DNA from: Eubacteriales bacterium
GTDB lineage: Bacteria > Bacillota > Clostridia > Oscillospirales > Oscillospiraceae
Assembly (NCBI GenBank): GCA_030531505.1
Contig: JAUNNH010000001.1
Span: 62,001-126,000 of the forward strand
DNA length: 64,000 nucleotides
Reading direction: 5' to 3'
In this document: positions 1-9,503 of the stretch, one piece after another
Layout: the number at the start of each line of letters is the position of its first letter
Position numbering within the stretch: the stretch's first letter is position 1
Notes under the pieces: model-generated
Told to the model about the DNA's origin: nothing
What the model saw: the letters and a program-made list of their open reading frames with translations, nothing else
Database searches by the model: none
Program-made: the position numbers and the translations under genes

Positions 1-118
1 GCTGCAAAAAGTGGGGTCGCGGCAAAATTTTTTCCGCGGCGTCCACCATACCGTGTCAAGCTTAGTTCTGGCTTAGTAAAGGACATATAAAAGACATGTG
101 CGCGAAAAAGTTTTTTCT

Positions 119-140
119 CGCTCTAAGGCCGCTCTAAGGC
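119..140. repeat. Tandem 11-bp direct repeat upstream of surface protein gene
   Basis: CGCTCTAAGGC occurs twice head to tail with no spacer, about 50 bases before the start codon of the first gene. It may be a regulator site or a chance duplication. No convincing promoter was found: a TATAAA lies at 86-91 but lacks a good -35 partner. Confidence 0.45.
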
Positions 141-191
141 AGCGCCTTTACCATAAAGCCACAGCAGGAATTAGTGAAAGGAAGGATCCCC

Positions 192-1574
192 ATGAAAAAG
201 AAACGGCAGAAACTTATCGCCCTGGCGGCGGCCCTCGCACTCATCCTGAGCCTGGGCGCATCGGCCTGGGCCGACGACAGCTATACCAATACCGCTGACG
301 GTGAGCATGCCATTACCGCCGACGGCGAGCAGGCCTCCTATTCCAATATTACCGTCAGCAAGACCGGCGACGCCTCCGGAGACGAGGCCGATTTCTACGG
401 CGCAAACGCCGCAATTTTCGCGACCAACGGCGCGACGCTGGATCTCACCCATATCACGGTGGATACCGACGGCACCCACGCCAACGCAGTCTTCAGTTAC
501 GGCGCGGGCACCACGGTCAACATTGCCGACTCGACGATCGAGACCCGCGGCAACTGCTCCGGCGGCCTGATGACCACCGGCGGCGGGACGATGAAGGCGA
601 CGGATCTCACCGTACACACCACCGGCAATTCCTCCGCGGCCATCCGCTCTGACCGGGGCGGCGGCACTGTGATCGTCACCGGCGGCAGCTACAGCACCGA
701 GGGCGTCGGTTCGCCGGCGGTCTACTCTACCGCGGATATCACGGTGAACAGCGCGGAACTGACGTCGAGCGCTTCCCAGGGCGTCGTGATCGAGGGGAAA
801 AATTCTGTCACACTAAACGATGTGACGCTCACGGCGAACAATGTCAGCAAAAACAGCGACAAGTCCGCATGGTACCAGGCCGTGATGATCTATCAGTCCA
901 TGTCCGGCGACGCGGCCGCGGGCCTGGCCTCCTTCACGATGGACGGCGGCCGCCTGCTGAATCAAAACGGCGACATCTTCTTTGTAAACAACACCGCAGC
1001 GGAGATCACCCTGCGTGCCGTCGAGATCGAAAACACGGACGAGGAGGGCGTGTTCCTCCGGGCGGCCGCGGCGGGCTGGGGACGTGAGGGCTCCAACGGC
1101 GGCCATGTGACGCTGAGAGCGGCCGCACAGTCCATCGACGGCGATATGCTGGTGGATGAGGTCTCCACTCTGAACCTCTATCTCACAGAGAACAGCAGCT
1201 TCACCGGCGCGATCAATCCCGACGGCGCGGCCGGCGAGGTATATGTGGAAATCGAGGATGGCTCGGTCTGGACCCTGACGGCGGACAGCTATATCAGCGG
1301 GCTGACCTGCCCGGCCGGGGCAGTTGTCCTGAACGGCTATACGCTCTCTGTCGGCGGTATAGTCTATACCGAGGGCAGTGCCTCCGAGGGCGAGCCTGTC
1401 GCCGTGGAGAGCAGTACCTCCGAAAGCGGCATGGGCGAGCCGCCCGAAGGTTTCGGCGGAGAGCATCCGGAGGGCATGGGCGAACCGCCCGAGGGCTTCG
1501 GCGGAGAGCGTCCGGAGGGCATGGGCGAACCGCCCCAGGGTGGCCCCGGCGGTGAGCCCCCTGCAAAGCCCTGA
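192..1574 (+). CDS. Secreted beta-helix-like surface protein with repeat tail
   Basis: A 460-residue exported protein of unknown function. Residues 1-27 form a signal peptide (MKKKR, hydrophobic core, AWA before DD), so cleavage by signal peptidase I is expected. The body is rich in Thr, Ser, Gly, Asn and short beta-strand-like segments (DLTHITVDTD, VTGGSYSTEG), the texture of right-handed parallel beta-helix adhesins. The last 50 residues are a Gly/Pro/Glu tail with the 15-residue unit GMGEPPEGFGGEHPE in two full copies and one partial copy. No LPXTG sorting motif or C-terminal membrane anchor is visible. An in-frame GTG lies at 174, but the ATG at 192 follows a GGAAGG site and begins the signal peptide. 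It appears monocistronic, with a strong terminator behind it. The adhesin role is inference. Confidence 0.75.
   Translation: MKKKRQKLIALAAALALILSLGASAWADDSYTNTADGEHAITADGEQASYSNITVSKTGDASGDEADFYGANAAIFATNGATLDLTHITVDTDGTHANAVFSYGAGTTVNIADSTIETRGNCSGGLMTTGGGTMKATDLTVHTTGNSSAAIRSDRGGGTVIVTGGSYSTEGVGSPAVYSTADITVNSAELTSSASQGVVIEGKNSVTLNDVTLTANNVSKNSDKSAWYQAVMIYQSMSGDAAAGLASFTMDGGRLLNQNGDIFFVNNTAAEITLRAVEIENTDEEGVFLRAAAAGWGREGSNGGHVTLRAAAQSIDGDMLVDEVSTLNLYLTENSSFTGAINPDGAAGEVYVEIEDGSVWTLTADSYISGLTCPAGAVVLNGYTLSVGGIVYTEGSASEGEPVAVESSTSESGMGEPPEGFGGEHPEGMGEPPEGFGGERPEGMGEPPQGGPGGEPPAKP
1428..1541 (+). repeat. 45-bp in-frame repeat coding the Gly/Pro/Glu tail
   Basis: Two full 45-bp units (1428-1472 and 1473-1517) and a partial third encode GMGEPPEGFGGE(H/R)PE. 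The copies differ mainly at silent positions, so the peptide is conserved more tightly than the DNA. Confidence 0.8.
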
Positions 1575-1581
1575 GCAAAAC

Positions 1582-1622
1582 AAAAGGAACGGAGAGCGTT
1601 CTCGCTCTCCGTTCCTTTTTTG
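1582..1622 (+). terminator. Intrinsic terminator after surface protein gene
   Basis: A perfect hairpin whose arm core is GGAACGGAGAGCG closes on a TTCT loop and is followed by TTTTTT. Confidence 0.92.
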
Positions 1623-1636
1623 GTGAAAACAGAGGA

Positions 1637-1665
1637 TTGAAAAAAGCATCGTGCTGCGCTATGAT
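1637..1665 (+). promoter_or_regulatory. Promoter of alpha-galactosidase gene
   Basis: TTGAAA and TATGAT are separated by 17 bp, 27 bases before the start codon. Confidence 0.6.
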
Positions 1666-1691
1666 GAGGAAAACTGTCCTGAGGTGATGCT

Positions 1692-3878
1692 ATGGCGATC
1701 GTGTTCGATCCCGCCCACAAGACCTATACACTCCACACGGAGCAGACGAGCTATCAGCTGCAGGCCGACCGCTTCGGCCGCTTGCTGCATCTGTATTACG
1801 GGCAGCGGAGCGAGGGCTGCCTCGACTATCTGCTGACCTATGCCGACCGCGGCTTCTCCGGCAATCCCAACGAAGCCGGGGATGAGCGCCGCTACTCGAT
1901 GGACGCCCTCCCGCAGGAGTTTCCCGTGCAGGGGACGGGCGACTACCGCAGCCCCCTGCTCTCCGTCCGGGACGAGACCGGGACCTTTGGCTGCGACCTG
2001 AAGCTGCAGGGCCACACGATCCGCGCGGGCAAGTACGCGCTGGAGGGCCTGCCCGCGGTCTATGCCGACACGGAGGCGGACGGGGCCGAGACCCTGGAGC
2101 TGCGGCTGTATAACGAGCGCCTCGGCCTGTACGTGACGCTCCTCTACGGTGTGCTGCCAAAGCTGGACATCATCACGCGCGCCGCCGTGCTGGAGAACGC
2201 CGGGAGCGGGACGCTGCGTGTGGAAAAGCTGCAGAGTGCCTGCCTCGATTTCGTGAGCGGGGACTTCGACCTGATCTGCTTCCAGGGCCGTCACGCTATG
2301 GAGCGCACGCCGGATCGCCGTCCGCTTCACCACGGCTCGACGGTCATCGGCAGCCGCCGCGGATACTCCTCACACCAGTATAACCCCTTCGTCATCCTCG
2401 CGGACCGCACCGCGACCGAGACCGCGGGGCGCTGCTGGGCGATGCAGTTCGTGTACAGCGGCGGTTTTCAGGCGGAGGCGGAGCTCGACCAGTACGGCCA
2501 GACCCGGCTGCAGATGGGCCTTGCGGAGGACACGTTCTCCTACCCTCTGCGCCCCGGTGAGAAGCTGACCGCGCCTGAGGTCATCCTGACCTACAGCGCC
2601 GCGGGGCTGGAGCGCCTCTCGCACAACCTGCACCGCTGCATCCGGCGGCATATCTGCCGCGGTCGCTACCGTGACGCGGTGCGCCCGCTGCTCCTGAACA
2701 GCTGGGAGGCGGCCTACTTCAACATCAACGCCGACACACTGATCGCTCTGGGCCGGGAGGCGAAGGCACTCGGCCTGGACCTGCTGGTCATGGACGACGG
2801 CTGGTTCGGCGAGCGCTGGAATGACCGTGCCGGGCTCGGGGATTGGACGACAAACGAAAAGAAGCTCGGCTGCAGCCTGGGCGAGCTGATCGGGCAGGTA
2901 AAGGCTCTGGGCCTGCGGTTCGGGATCTGGATGGAGCCGGAGATGGTGAACGAGGACAGCGCCCTCTACCGCGCGCACCCCGACTGGGCGCTCACGATCC
3001 CGGGCGAGGGGCCGGTGCGTGCCCGCTGCCAGCTCGTGCTGGACCTCTCCCGCCGGGAGGTCTGCGACTATCTGTTCCAAAGCCTCTGCGCGGTACTGGA
3101 CCAGGGCGACATTTCGTATCTGAAATGGGACGCGAACCGCTCCATCGCTGAGGTGTATTCCCGCACGGCGGACGATCAGGGCCGTGTGCTCTACGACTAT
3201 ATGCTGGGGCTGTATGACATCCTGGAGCGCCTCACGGCGCGCTACCCCGATCTCCTGATCGAGGGCTGCAGCGGCGGAGGCGGACGCTTCGACGCGGGCA
3301 TGCTCTACTACTGCCCGCAGATCTGGTGCAGCGACAACACCGATGCCGTCGACCGTCTGACGATCCAGTACGGGACCTCCTTCGGCTATCCCGCGAGCAC
3401 GGTCGGTGCGCATGTCTCGGCCTGCCCGAACCATCAGACCGGGCGCGTCACGCCGCTCGCAACCCGCGCGGCGGTGGCCATGGCCGGGACCTTTGGCTAT
3501 GAGCTGGACCCGAAAACTCTCAGCGAAGAGGAGAAGGAGGAGATCCGGCGGCAGGTCGCGGCCTTCCGAGAGGACGCGCCGCTGGTGCTGGACGGGCTGT
3601 ACTATCGCCTGAGCGACCCGACACGGGAACTCTGCGCTGCCTGGGCCTTCGTCTCCGAGAGCGGGGAGCGCTGCCTGCTGAGCGCGGTGCTGCAAAACTG
3701 CCACGGGAACATGACGCCGGTCTATGTGAAGCTGCGCGGCCTTACGCCGGGCGCCCTCTACCGGGTTCGGGAGAGCGGCGCGGTGTATCCCGCCGACGCG
3801 CTGATGGACATGGGCCTGCCCTTCCCGCTGCCCGCTGCGGAATACGACAGCCGCGTCTGGCATTTCGAGCGGGTTTGA
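1692..3878 (+). CDS. Alpha-galactosidase, glycoside hydrolase family 36
   Basis: Hydrolyses terminal alpha-1,6-galactose from oligosaccharides such as melibiose and raffinose. The 728-residue length is normal for bacterial GH36 enzymes. An N-terminal beta-sandwich is followed by the catalytic barrel with LVMDDGWFG (about 366-373), the nucleophile motif KWDANR (Asp480) and the acid/base motif WCSDNTD (Asp548). The spacing is close to that of characterised Geobacillus enzymes (Asp478/Asp548). There is no signal peptide, so it acts in the cytoplasm and needs an importer, and none adjoins it. The gene stands alone between its own promoter and terminator. The ATG follows GAGGTG at good spacing. 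Physiological substrate is inferred. Confidence 0.95.
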   Translation: MAIVFDPAHKTYTLHTEQTSYQLQADRFGRLLHLYYGQRSEGCLDYLLTYADRGFSGNPNEAGDERRYSMDALPQEFPVQGTGDYRSPLLSVRDETGTFGCDLKLQGHTIRAGKYALEGLPAVYADTEADGAETLELRLYNERLGLYVTLLYGVLPKLDIITRAAVLENAGSGTLRVEKLQSACLDFVSGDFDLICFQGRHAMERTPDRRPLHHGSTVIGSRRGYSSHQYNPFVILADRTATETAGRCWAMQFVYSGGFQAEAELDQYGQTRLQMGLAEDTFSYPLRPGEKLTAPEVILTYSAAGLERLSHNLHRCIRRHICRGRYRDAVRPLLLNSWEAAYFNINADTLIALGREAKALGLDLLVMDDGWFGERWNDRAGLGDWTTNEKKLGCSLGELIGQVKALGLRFGIWMEPEMVNEDSALYRAHPDWALTIPGEGPVRARCQLVLDLSRREVCDYLFQSLCAVLDQGDISYLKWDANRSIAEVYSRTADDQGRVLYDYMLGLYDILERLTARYPDLLIEGCSGGGGRFDAGMLYYCPQIWCSDNTDAVDRLTIQYGTSFGYPASTVGAHVSACPNHQTGRVTPLATRAAVAMAGTFGYELDPKTLSEEEKEEIRRQVAAFREDAPLVLDGLYYRLSDPTRELCAAWAFVSESGERCLLSAVLQNCHGNMTPVYVKLRGLTPGALYRVRESGAVYPADALMDMGLPFPLPAAEYDSRVWHFERV

Positions 3879-3888
3879 ATCAAAACAG

Positions 3889-3930
3889 AAAACCGGCGTG
3901 ACCGTTTCGGTCACGCCGGTTTTGTTTTGG
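3889..3930 (+). terminator. Intrinsic terminator after alpha-galactosidase gene
   Basis: A 16-bp perfect stem (AAAACCGGCGTGACCG) with a TTT loop is followed by TTTGTTTT-like sequence. It lies between two convergent genes and could serve both strands. Confidence 0.9.
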
Positions 3931-3995
3931 GATCCTGCGGGGCGATATCCGAAGCCCGCTATGGAGACGGGAAACGCACAGAAGACCGAGGCGGA

Positions 3996-5012
3996 TTACC
4001 GCAGCTTTTGGATGGCGCGTTCTACGGCATTGCACCCCTCGCCGCTGACGATGCCCCACTCCTCCCGCATCAGACGCAGCTGCTCCCGATAGGCGGCGAT
4101 GGCGCCATCTCTGTCGCCCCGGATCTCACAGATGTGGGCGATGCTCATGGCGCTGTCGGTGTACTTGGGGGAGGGCTGAAGCGCTTGTCCCTTGCGGTAC
4201 CACTCGATGGCCTTGTCGTATTCCTGGCGCTGGGTGCAGATGTCGCCCAGCGTGGTTGCCCAGCACCACTCCTGCCCCTGCATCGTTTCCAGCGTATGGA
4301 GCTGCCGCTCGGCCTCTGTGTTGTCCCCGGCCGCCTGTGCGATCAGGTAACGGTACAGGGGCACACGGAAGCTGCTGTCCATGACAGCCAGCTTCTCCAG
4401 CCATTCTTCGGCCTCGGCGAGCCGCCGATCATCGATCAGATTATCCAGCAGCCACATGAGGGCGGTGCGATTTTTCGGGTTGCGGCGGCAGTAATCGCTG
4501 AACCATGCGATGAGAGCGTGGTGGTTGCGGATGCCCCAGTCGGGGATATAGCTGCCCCAGGCGTTGGCCAGCTCGCTGACGGCGTCACGGTCGCCGCGGC
4601 TCTTTTCCACAGCCTCCTTGCCGGTTTCCACCGCGAGCAGGCGATACTGCTCGGCCTGGTTGTTGTAGAGCTTGGTCAGCAGCAGCTTTGCCCGACCCTC
4701 GTGCGCCGGATCCTCGGCAAAGGCATGGAGCTGCTGCTCCAGCTGCCGCTCCTCGGCCTCGTCGAACATGCCGCGGCTATAGATACGGTTTTCGATACGC
4801 TCCATCTGCTGCTCCGGGCTCATGGCAAAGAGCCGGTCGATGGTGACGCCGAAGAACACAGCGATCTCCGGCAGCAGCTGCACGTCGGGGATGCTGTTGC
4901 CGCACTCCCACTTGCTGACGGTCTGGGCGGATACGTTCAGGGCGGCGGCAAGCGCCTCCTGGGTGAGGCCGCGATTGTTCCGCAGACGGCGGATCTCTTT
5001 TCCCATTTCCAT
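3996..5012 (-). CDS. XRE-family transcriptional regulator with TPR-like C-terminal region
   Basis: A 338-residue DNA-binding protein. Residues 1-65 are a Cro/C1-type helix-turn-helix (RGLTQEALAAALNVSAQTVS, then KWECGNSIPD). The rest is all-helical with TPR-like segments near the C-terminus (EYDKAIEWYRKGQALQPSP, DRDGAIAAYREQL), as in regulators that sense peptides or protein partners through TPRs. The start follows AGGAGGG. It is expressed alone from the promoter at 5067-5095 and converges on the galactosidase gene. Its targets are unknown. Neither a neighbouring peptide gene nor an operator repeat identifies a ligand. Confidence 0.85.
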   Translation of the reverse strand: MEMGKEIRRLRNNRGLTQEALAAALNVSAQTVSKWECGNSIPDVQLLPEIAVFFGVTIDRLFAMSPEQQMERIENRIYSRGMFDEAEERQLEQQLHAFAEDPAHEGRAKLLLTKLYNNQAEQYRLLAVETGKEAVEKSRGDRDAVSELANAWGSYIPDWGIRNHHALIAWFSDYCRRNPKNRTALMWLLDNLIDDRRLAEAEEWLEKLAVMDSSFRVPLYRYLIAQAAGDNTEAERQLHTLETMQGQEWCWATTLGDICTQRQEYDKAIEWYRKGQALQPSPKYTDSAMSIAHICEIRGDRDGAIAAYREQLRLMREEWGIVSGEGCNAVERAIQKLR

Positions 5013-5066
5013 GGTGTTGCCCTCCTGGTTTGCTTGTTGCGGCTTTATTGTAGCGCTCCAAAGCGC

Positions 5067-5095
5067 ATATTACCAGCGACTGTCACGGGAGACAA
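5067..5095 (-). promoter_or_regulatory. Promoter of XRE/TPR regulator gene
   Basis: On the minus strand TTGTCT and TAATAT are 17 bp apart. A second possible -10 (TACAAT) lies just downstream. Confidence 0.5.
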
Positions 5096-5159
5096 CTCGC
5101 GCGGCGGTTGTTTTTCCCTGCCCAACCGACAGGGACAGGCGACGCCACTGTTGCGCCAG

Positions 5160-5187
5160 CGAAAGAGGCACTTCTCTATGAAGTGCC
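5160..5187 (-). terminator. Probable terminator of pyr operon
   Basis: Just after the pyrI stop, the minus strand carries GGCACTTC, ATAGA, GAAGTGCC and then the weak U-tract TCTTTC. Confidence 0.7.
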
Positions 5188-5204
5188 CCCAGAAAGTCCG
5201 TATT

Positions 5205-5621
5205 TCAGTTTGCCTTCGTCTCGCAGTAGAGACAGCGGTAGACCTTGTTCTTCCGGTCGGTCAGGAGAAAGATGTGGTCCAGTTCCTGCTCCACCGCGCA
5301 GATGCAGCGTGGATTTTTGCAGAAAAGGACGTTGGTGAGGCGCTGCGGCATGTCGATGCGTCGCTTCTCGGAAAGCTCCCCGTTGCGGATGATATTCACG
5401 CTCACGCCGGGATCGACGTAGCCGATCACATCGAGGTTCACAGGGATCGCGGCGTCGATCTTGATGATGTCCTTTTTGCCCATCTTCTCGCTGTGGACGT
5501 TCTTGATGATGGCCACGGAACAGTCCAGCTTTTCCAGGCCCAGCAGCTCGTAGAGCTTCATGCCGTTGCCTGCGCGGATATGGTCGATGACGATGCCGTT
5601 CTGGATGGAGTCGATATTCAC
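5205..5621 (-). CDS. pyrI: Aspartate carbamoyltransferase regulatory subunit PyrI
   Basis: Regulatory chain of aspartate carbamoyltransferase. It binds nucleotide effectors and holds the catalytic trimers together. The 138-residue protein has the allosteric domain at the N-terminus and a zinc domain with Cys101, Cys106, Cys130 and Cys133. This spacing is identical to Escherichia coli PyrI (109, 114, 138, 141), so zinc binding is expected. The start is GTG, overlapping the pyrB stop as GTGA, which indicates translational coupling and matched subunit levels. It is the last gene of the pyr operon. Its presence implies an effector-regulated enzyme rather than the unregulated PyrB trimer of many Gram-positive bacteria. 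Confidence 0.95.
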   Translation of the reverse strand: MNIDSIQNGIVIDHIRAGNGMKLYELLGLEKLDCSVAIIKNVHSEKMGKKDIIKIDAAIPVNLDVIGYVDPGVSVNIIRNGELSEKRRIDMPQRLTNVLFCKNPRCICAVEQELDHIFLLTDRKNKVYRCLYCETKAN

Positions 5622-6541
5622 AGCCGTCCCGCCTCCTTCAGCAGTTTCAGAATGAGCGCCATGCGCATGTACTTGCCGTTGAGCACCTGCTTGAAGTAGC
5701 AGGCGCGGGGGTCGTCGTCGATGGCGACGGAGATCTCGTTGACGCGGGGCAGGGGGTGCAGGATGCTGAGGTCGGGGCGGGCGTTCTGCAGCTTCTCGGG
5801 CGTGAGGATGTAGCTGTCTTTGAGGCGGAGATAGTCCTCCTCGTTGAAGAAGCGCTCACGCTGCACGCGCGTCATGTAGAGGATGTCGAGCTTGGGGAGC
5901 GCTCCTTCGAGATCCGTGGTCTGCTCGTAGGGGATGCCGCGTGCGGCCAGCACGTCCTTCTTCACATAGCTCGGCAGCTTCAGCTCCTCGGGGGAGATCA
6001 GTACGACCTTCAGCCCCTCGTAGCGGCTCAGCGCGTCGATGAGGGAATGTACGGTGCGGCCGAACTTCAGGTCGCCGCAGAAGCCCACCGTCAGGTTCTC
6101 GAAGCCGCCCTTCTCACGGTAGATGGTCAGCAGGTCCGCGAGGGTCTGGGTGGGGTGTTTGTGGCCGCCGTCGCCGGCGTTGATGACCGGGACGGAGGCG
6201 TGAAGCGAGGCGACCAGCGGGGCGCCCTCCTTGGGGTGACGCATGGCGATGATATCGGCGTAGCAGCTGACGGTCTTGGCGGTGTCGGCCACGCTCTCGC
6301 CCTTCGCGGCCGACGAGCTCTGCGCTTCGGAGAAGCCGAGCACGTTCCCGCCGAGCTCGTACATCGCCGCCTCAAAGCTCAGGCGCGTACGGGTGGAGGG
6401 CTCAAAAAAGAGGGTGGCGAGCTTCTTGCCGCGGCAGCGCTCACTGTAGGCCTCGGGGTGTGCGATGATGTCGTTGGCGGTGTCGACGAGCTCCTGCAGC
6501 TCCTCGACGGAGAAGTCCAGAATGTCGATCAGATGTCTCAT
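5618..6541 (-). CDS. pyrB: Aspartate carbamoyltransferase catalytic subunit PyrB
   Basis: Condenses carbamoyl phosphate with aspartate to N-carbamoyl aspartate, the committed step of pyrimidine synthesis. The 307-residue protein carries the carbamoyl phosphate loop FEPSTRTR (47-54) and the HPTQTLADL motif. The start is the ATG at 6541, behind GGAGGG and overlapping the pyrE stop as ATGA; an upstream in-frame TTG at 6559 is less likely. It also overlaps pyrI by four bases, fitting assembly of PyrB with PyrI into a holoenzyme. Confidence 0.97.
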   Translation of the reverse strand: MRHLIDILDFSVEELQELVDTANDIIAHPEAYSERCRGKKLATLFFEPSTRTRLSFEAAMYELGGNVLGFSEAQSSSAAKGESVADTAKTVSCYADIIAMRHPKEGAPLVASLHASVPVINAGDGGHKHPTQTLADLLTIYREKGGFENLTVGFCGDLKFGRTVHSLIDALSRYEGLKVVLISPEELKLPSYVKKDVLAARGIPYEQTTDLEGALPKLDILYMTRVQRERFFNEEDYLRLKDSYILTPEKLQNARPDLSILHPLPRVNEISVAIDDDPRACYFKQVLNGKYMRMALILKLLKEAGRL

Positions 6542-7179
6542 GCCTGCCCTCCGATCCAAGATTCGTCCGCCGGATTATCGCGGAAGGCGAGCAGGCGTGC
6601 GACGTCCTCCGGGCGGATGTAGTCTTCCTCCGCGGCGACGCGCGCGATCACGTCAAAGCTGCAGAGACTGTGGTTCTCGACTCCGGCCTCGGCGAGGCGC
6701 TCGAGGCCCTTCCGCATGCCGTAGGTGAAGATCGACACGACGCCGAGCACCTCGGCCCCGGCCTCGCGCAGGACCTTCACAACGTCCAGGACGCTGCCGC
6801 CCGTGGAGATCAGATCCTCCACCACGACGACTTTCTGACCCGGAAGGAGCTTCCCTTCGATCTGATTTTTCCGGCCGTGGTCTTTGGCCCCGGAGCGGAC
6901 ATAGCCCATGGGCAGGCCCAGAAGATGGCCGACGATGGCGGCGTGGGCGATGCCGGCGGTGGAGGTGCCCATCAGGACCTCGACCTCCGGGTAGTATTCC
7001 TTCACAAGCTCCGCGAGGCCCGTCTCCACATCGCTGCGCACCGCGGGCGCGGTGAGGGTCAGGCGGTTGTCACAGTAGACCGGGCTCTTGATGCCGCTCG
7101 CCCAGGTGAAGGGCTCGTCCGGCCGGAAGAAAACGGCCTGGATCTTCAGCAGATCCCGTGCAATGATCTCAGCAGTCAT
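6538..7179 (-). CDS. pyrE: Orotate phosphoribosyltransferase PyrE
   Basis: Transfers ribose phosphate from PRPP to orotate, giving OMP. The 213-residue protein has the PRPP-binding motif [13 protein letters not shown] (residues 117-129) and the upstream TSTAGIAHA loop typical of the family. The start overlaps the pyrF stop by four bases and the stop overlaps pyrB by four bases, so it is tightly coupled inside the pyr operon. It acts immediately before PyrF in the pathway. Confidence 0.96.
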   Translation of the reverse strand: MTAEIIARDLLKIQAVFFRPDEPFTWASGIKSPVYCDNRLTLTAPAVRSDVETGLAELVKEYYPEVEVLMGTSTAGIAHAAIVGHLLGLPMGYVRSGAKDHGRKNQIEGKLLPGQKVVVVEDLISTGGSVLDVVKVLREAGAEVLGVVSIFTYGMRKGLERLAEAGVENHSLCSFDVIARVAAEEDYIRPEDVARLLAFRDNPADESWIGGQA

Positions 7180-7874
7180 CCGATAAACTCCTTTACACAG
7201 CGTCTGTAGGCGGCGACAGGGTCGGCCGCCTGCGTGATCGGCCGTCCGACCACGATGTAATCCGAACCGAGCTCCCGCGCCAGGGCGGGGGTGGTGACGC
7301 GCTTCTGGTCGCCCTTTTCGCCCTCGGCGAAGCGGACGCCCGGCGTCACGGTGAGAAAGTTCGCCCCGCAGACCGCATGCACTTTGCCGGCCTCGAGCGG
7401 CGAGCAGACCACGCCGTCGAGCCCGGCGGCCGCGGCGTTTTGAGCATAGGCCAGCACGACCTCGTCGAGCGGCCGCCCGATCAGCAGCTCCTGCTCCATG
7501 CTCTGCTGGTCGGTGCTGGTGAGCTGGGTCACCGCGATGAGCAGCGGGCGGCTGCCGTCCGGGCGGGTCAGTCCCTCGAGCGCAGCCTCCATCATGGCCC
7601 GCGTCCCCGCGGCGTGCAGGTTCACGATATCCGCATCCAGTCCCGCGAGCACGCGCATGGCCTTTTTCACGGTGTTGGGGATGTCGTGCAGCTTGAGATC
7701 GAGAAAGATTTTGTGGCCGCGCGCCTTGAGCGCGCGCACGATCTGCGGGCCCTCGGCGTAATAGAGTTCCATGCCGATCTTCACGAAAGGCTTTTCCTCC
7801 GTGAAGCGATCGAGAAAGGCAAAGGTCTCCGAAGCGCTCGGAAAGTCGCAGGCGATGATGACGTCTTTAGCCAT
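7176..7874 (-). CDS. pyrF: Orotidine 5'-phosphate decarboxylase PyrF
   Basis: Decarboxylates OMP to UMP, the last step of de novo synthesis. The 232-residue protein carries the active-site motif [10 protein letters not shown] (59-68), where Lys61 and Asp64 belong to the catalytic charged network, and ends with VVGRPITQA phosphate-binding residues. It is the short group of about 230 residues seen in Bacillus-type bacteria. The ATG at 7874 follows AGGAGG by five bases; the upstream GTG at 7880 lies too close to that site. It overlaps the end of pyrD by eight bases. Confidence 0.96.
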   Translation of the reverse strand: MAKDVIIACDFPSASETFAFLDRFTEEKPFVKIGMELYYAEGPQIVRALKARGHKIFLDLKLHDIPNTVKKAMRVLAGLDADIVNLHAAGTRAMMEAALEGLTRPDGSRPLLIAVTQLTSTDQQSMEQELLIGRPLDEVVLAYAQNAAAAGLDGVVCSPLEAGKVHAVCGANFLTVTPGVRFAEGEKGDQKRVTTPALARELGSDYIVVGRPITQAADPVAAYRRCVKEFIG

Positions 7875-8781
7875 GGGCACCTCCTATGATATCACACAGA
7901 TTTTCGATCCCGTAACGGTCCATCACGCCCGGCAGGGCGTCGAGGATCTTCGGGCAGGCAAAGGGGTCGCGCAGATTGGCCGCGCCGATCTGAACGGCGC
8001 TCGCCCCGGCGAGCAGCATCTCGATCACGTCCTCGGCCGAGCTCACGCCGCCGAGACCGACCACCGGGATGTGCACCGCCTGCGAGACCTGCCAGACCAT
8101 GCGCAGGGCCAGCGGGAACAGGGCCGGGCCGGAAATCCCGCCGGTGACGTTCGCGAGCAGCGGGCGGCGCGTTTTCAGATCGATACGCATGCCCAGCAGG
8201 GTGTTGATGAGGCTCAGCCCGTCGGCTCCGGCCTCCTCGCAGGCGCGGGCGATGGCGGTGATATCCGTGACGTTCGGGGAGAGCTTCACAAGGACGGGCT
8301 TGGTCGTCACGGCCTTGACCGCGCGGGTGACCGCCGCCGCCGCGGCGGGGTCGGTCCCGAAGCTCATGCCGCCGCCGTGGACATTGGGACAGCTGATGTT
8401 GACCTCCAGCCAGCCGACCTGCTCCTCCCGGTCGAGCTTCGCGCAGACCTCGGCGTACTCCTCGACGGAGAAGCCGCTGACGTTCGCAATGACGGGCTTG
8501 TGGAATACCGCCCGCAGCTTGGGCAGCTCCTCGGCGATTACGGCGTCCACGCCGGGATTCTGCAGGCCGATGGCGTTGAGCATGCCGCCGGGTGCCTCCG
8601 CGATGCGCGGGGCGGGATTGCCGAAGCGCGCTTCGCGGGTCGTACCCTTGAAGGCGAAGGTTCCCAGGCGATCGATATCGTAATAGGCCGCGAACTCATG
8701 GCCGTAGCCGAAGCAGCCGGAGGCGGGGATGAGCGGGTTGTCGAGCTCGATCCCGCAGAGCGTAACGCTCAGTCTTCCCAC
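7867..8781 (-). CDS. pyrD: Dihydroorotate dehydrogenase B catalytic subunit PyrD
   Basis: Oxidises dihydroorotate to orotate with FMN. The 304-residue protein has the class 1 catalytic cysteine in [11 protein letters not shown] (Cys131), which separates it from the membrane-bound serine enzymes. Together with the adjacent PyrK it forms the type 1B heterotetramer that passes electrons to NAD+. The start codon is GTG, preceded by AGGAGG at seven bases. It overlaps the pyrK stop by 13 bases, consistent with equimolar expression. Confidence 0.96.
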   Translation of the reverse strand: MGRLSVTLCGIELDNPLIPASGCFGYGHEFAAYYDIDRLGTFAFKGTTREARFGNPAPRIAEAPGGMLNAIGLQNPGVDAVIAEELPKLRAVFHKPVIANVSGFSVEEYAEVCAKLDREEQVGWLEVNISCPNVHGGGMSFGTDPAAAAAVTRAVKAVTTKPVLVKLSPNVTDITAIARACEEAGADGLSLINTLLGMRIDLKTRRPLLANVTGGISGPALFPLALRMVWQVSQAVHIPVVGLGGVSSAEDVIEMLLAGASAVQIGAANLRDPFACPKILDALPGVMDRYGIENLCDIIGGAHG

Positions 8782-9503
8782 AGGATCTCCTCCTTCCGAA
8801 ACACCGGCCCGTCCTTGCAGACGCGGCGCGGGCCGTTCACAGTCTGCTTCGTGCAGCCCATGCAGGCGCCGAAGCCGCAGCCCATGCGCACATCGAAGCT
8901 GAGCTGCCCCTCCGCCGGGCTTTTCTCCGCCGCGGCCCGCAGCATCGCCTCCGGCCCGCAGGCGTAGAGATAGCTGTGGGGAAGGTCCATCGCGTCGGTG
9001 ACGCGGCCGCGGATGCCAAAGGAGCCGTCCTCGGTCGTGACGCTGGGGTAGAGGCCCAGCGCGTGGAAGAGACGCAGGGCGAACATGTCGTCCGCGCTGC
9101 GAAAGCCGAGGATGACGCGCGGCTCGCAGCCCTGCCCGAGCAGGCGCCGGGCGAGGCCGAGGAGCGGGGAGATGCCGGTGCCGCCGCCTACGAGCAGCGG
9201 CGTGGGCCCGGCGCAGCTCATGTCAAAGCCGTTGCCGAGGCCGGTGAGCAGATCCAGCTCCGTCCCCAGGGGGAGCGAGCGCAGCAGCTCCGTGCCCTTC
9301 CCGACCGTCTGATAGAGGACGGTCAGGCTCCCCTCATCCCAGTCGCAGACCGAGAAGGGGCGGCGCAGGAAGAGGGAGGGGACCGCGATGTTCACGAACT
9401 GGCCGGGGGCGGTGATGCCCGCGGTGTTGCCCCGCAGGCGCAGCCGCGCGACGGAGGCGGTGAGCGGGGTGTTCTCCGCTATGGTGAAAAGAGATTGTCT
9501 CAT
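8769..9503 (-). CDS. pyrK: Dihydroorotate dehydrogenase B electron transfer subunit PyrK
   Basis: Iron-sulfur flavoprotein that takes electrons from PyrD and reduces NAD+. The 244-residue protein has the FAD-binding RRPFSVCD (48-55), the nucleotide-binding GGGTGISPLLGLARRL (about 106-121) and a [2Fe-2S] site made by Cys209, Cys214, Cys217 and Cys229, with the C-x4-C-x2-C-x11-C spacing of the family. The start overlaps the carB stop as ATGA. Confidence 0.96.
   Translation of the reverse strand: MRQSLFTIAENTPLTASVARLRLRGNTAGITAPGQFVNIAVPSLFLRRPFSVCDWDEGSLTVLYQTVGKGTELLRSLPLGTELDLLTGLGNGFDMSCAGPTPLLVGGGTGISPLLGLARRLLGQGCEPRVILGFRSADDMFALRLFHALGLYPSVTTEDGSFGIRGRVTDAMDLPHSYLYACGPEAMLRAAAEKSPAEGQLSFDVRMGCGFGACMGCTKQTVNGPRRVCKDGPVFRKEEILWED

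Noticed and set aside
174-191. GTG start 18 bases upstream for the first gene
   Set aside because: It precedes the Shine-Dalgarno site; the ATG at 192 is well spaced and begins a standard signal peptide.
3927-5699. Plus-strand ORF of 590 codons
   Set aside because: It runs antisense across the XRE regulator and pyrI and shows only low-complexity composition.
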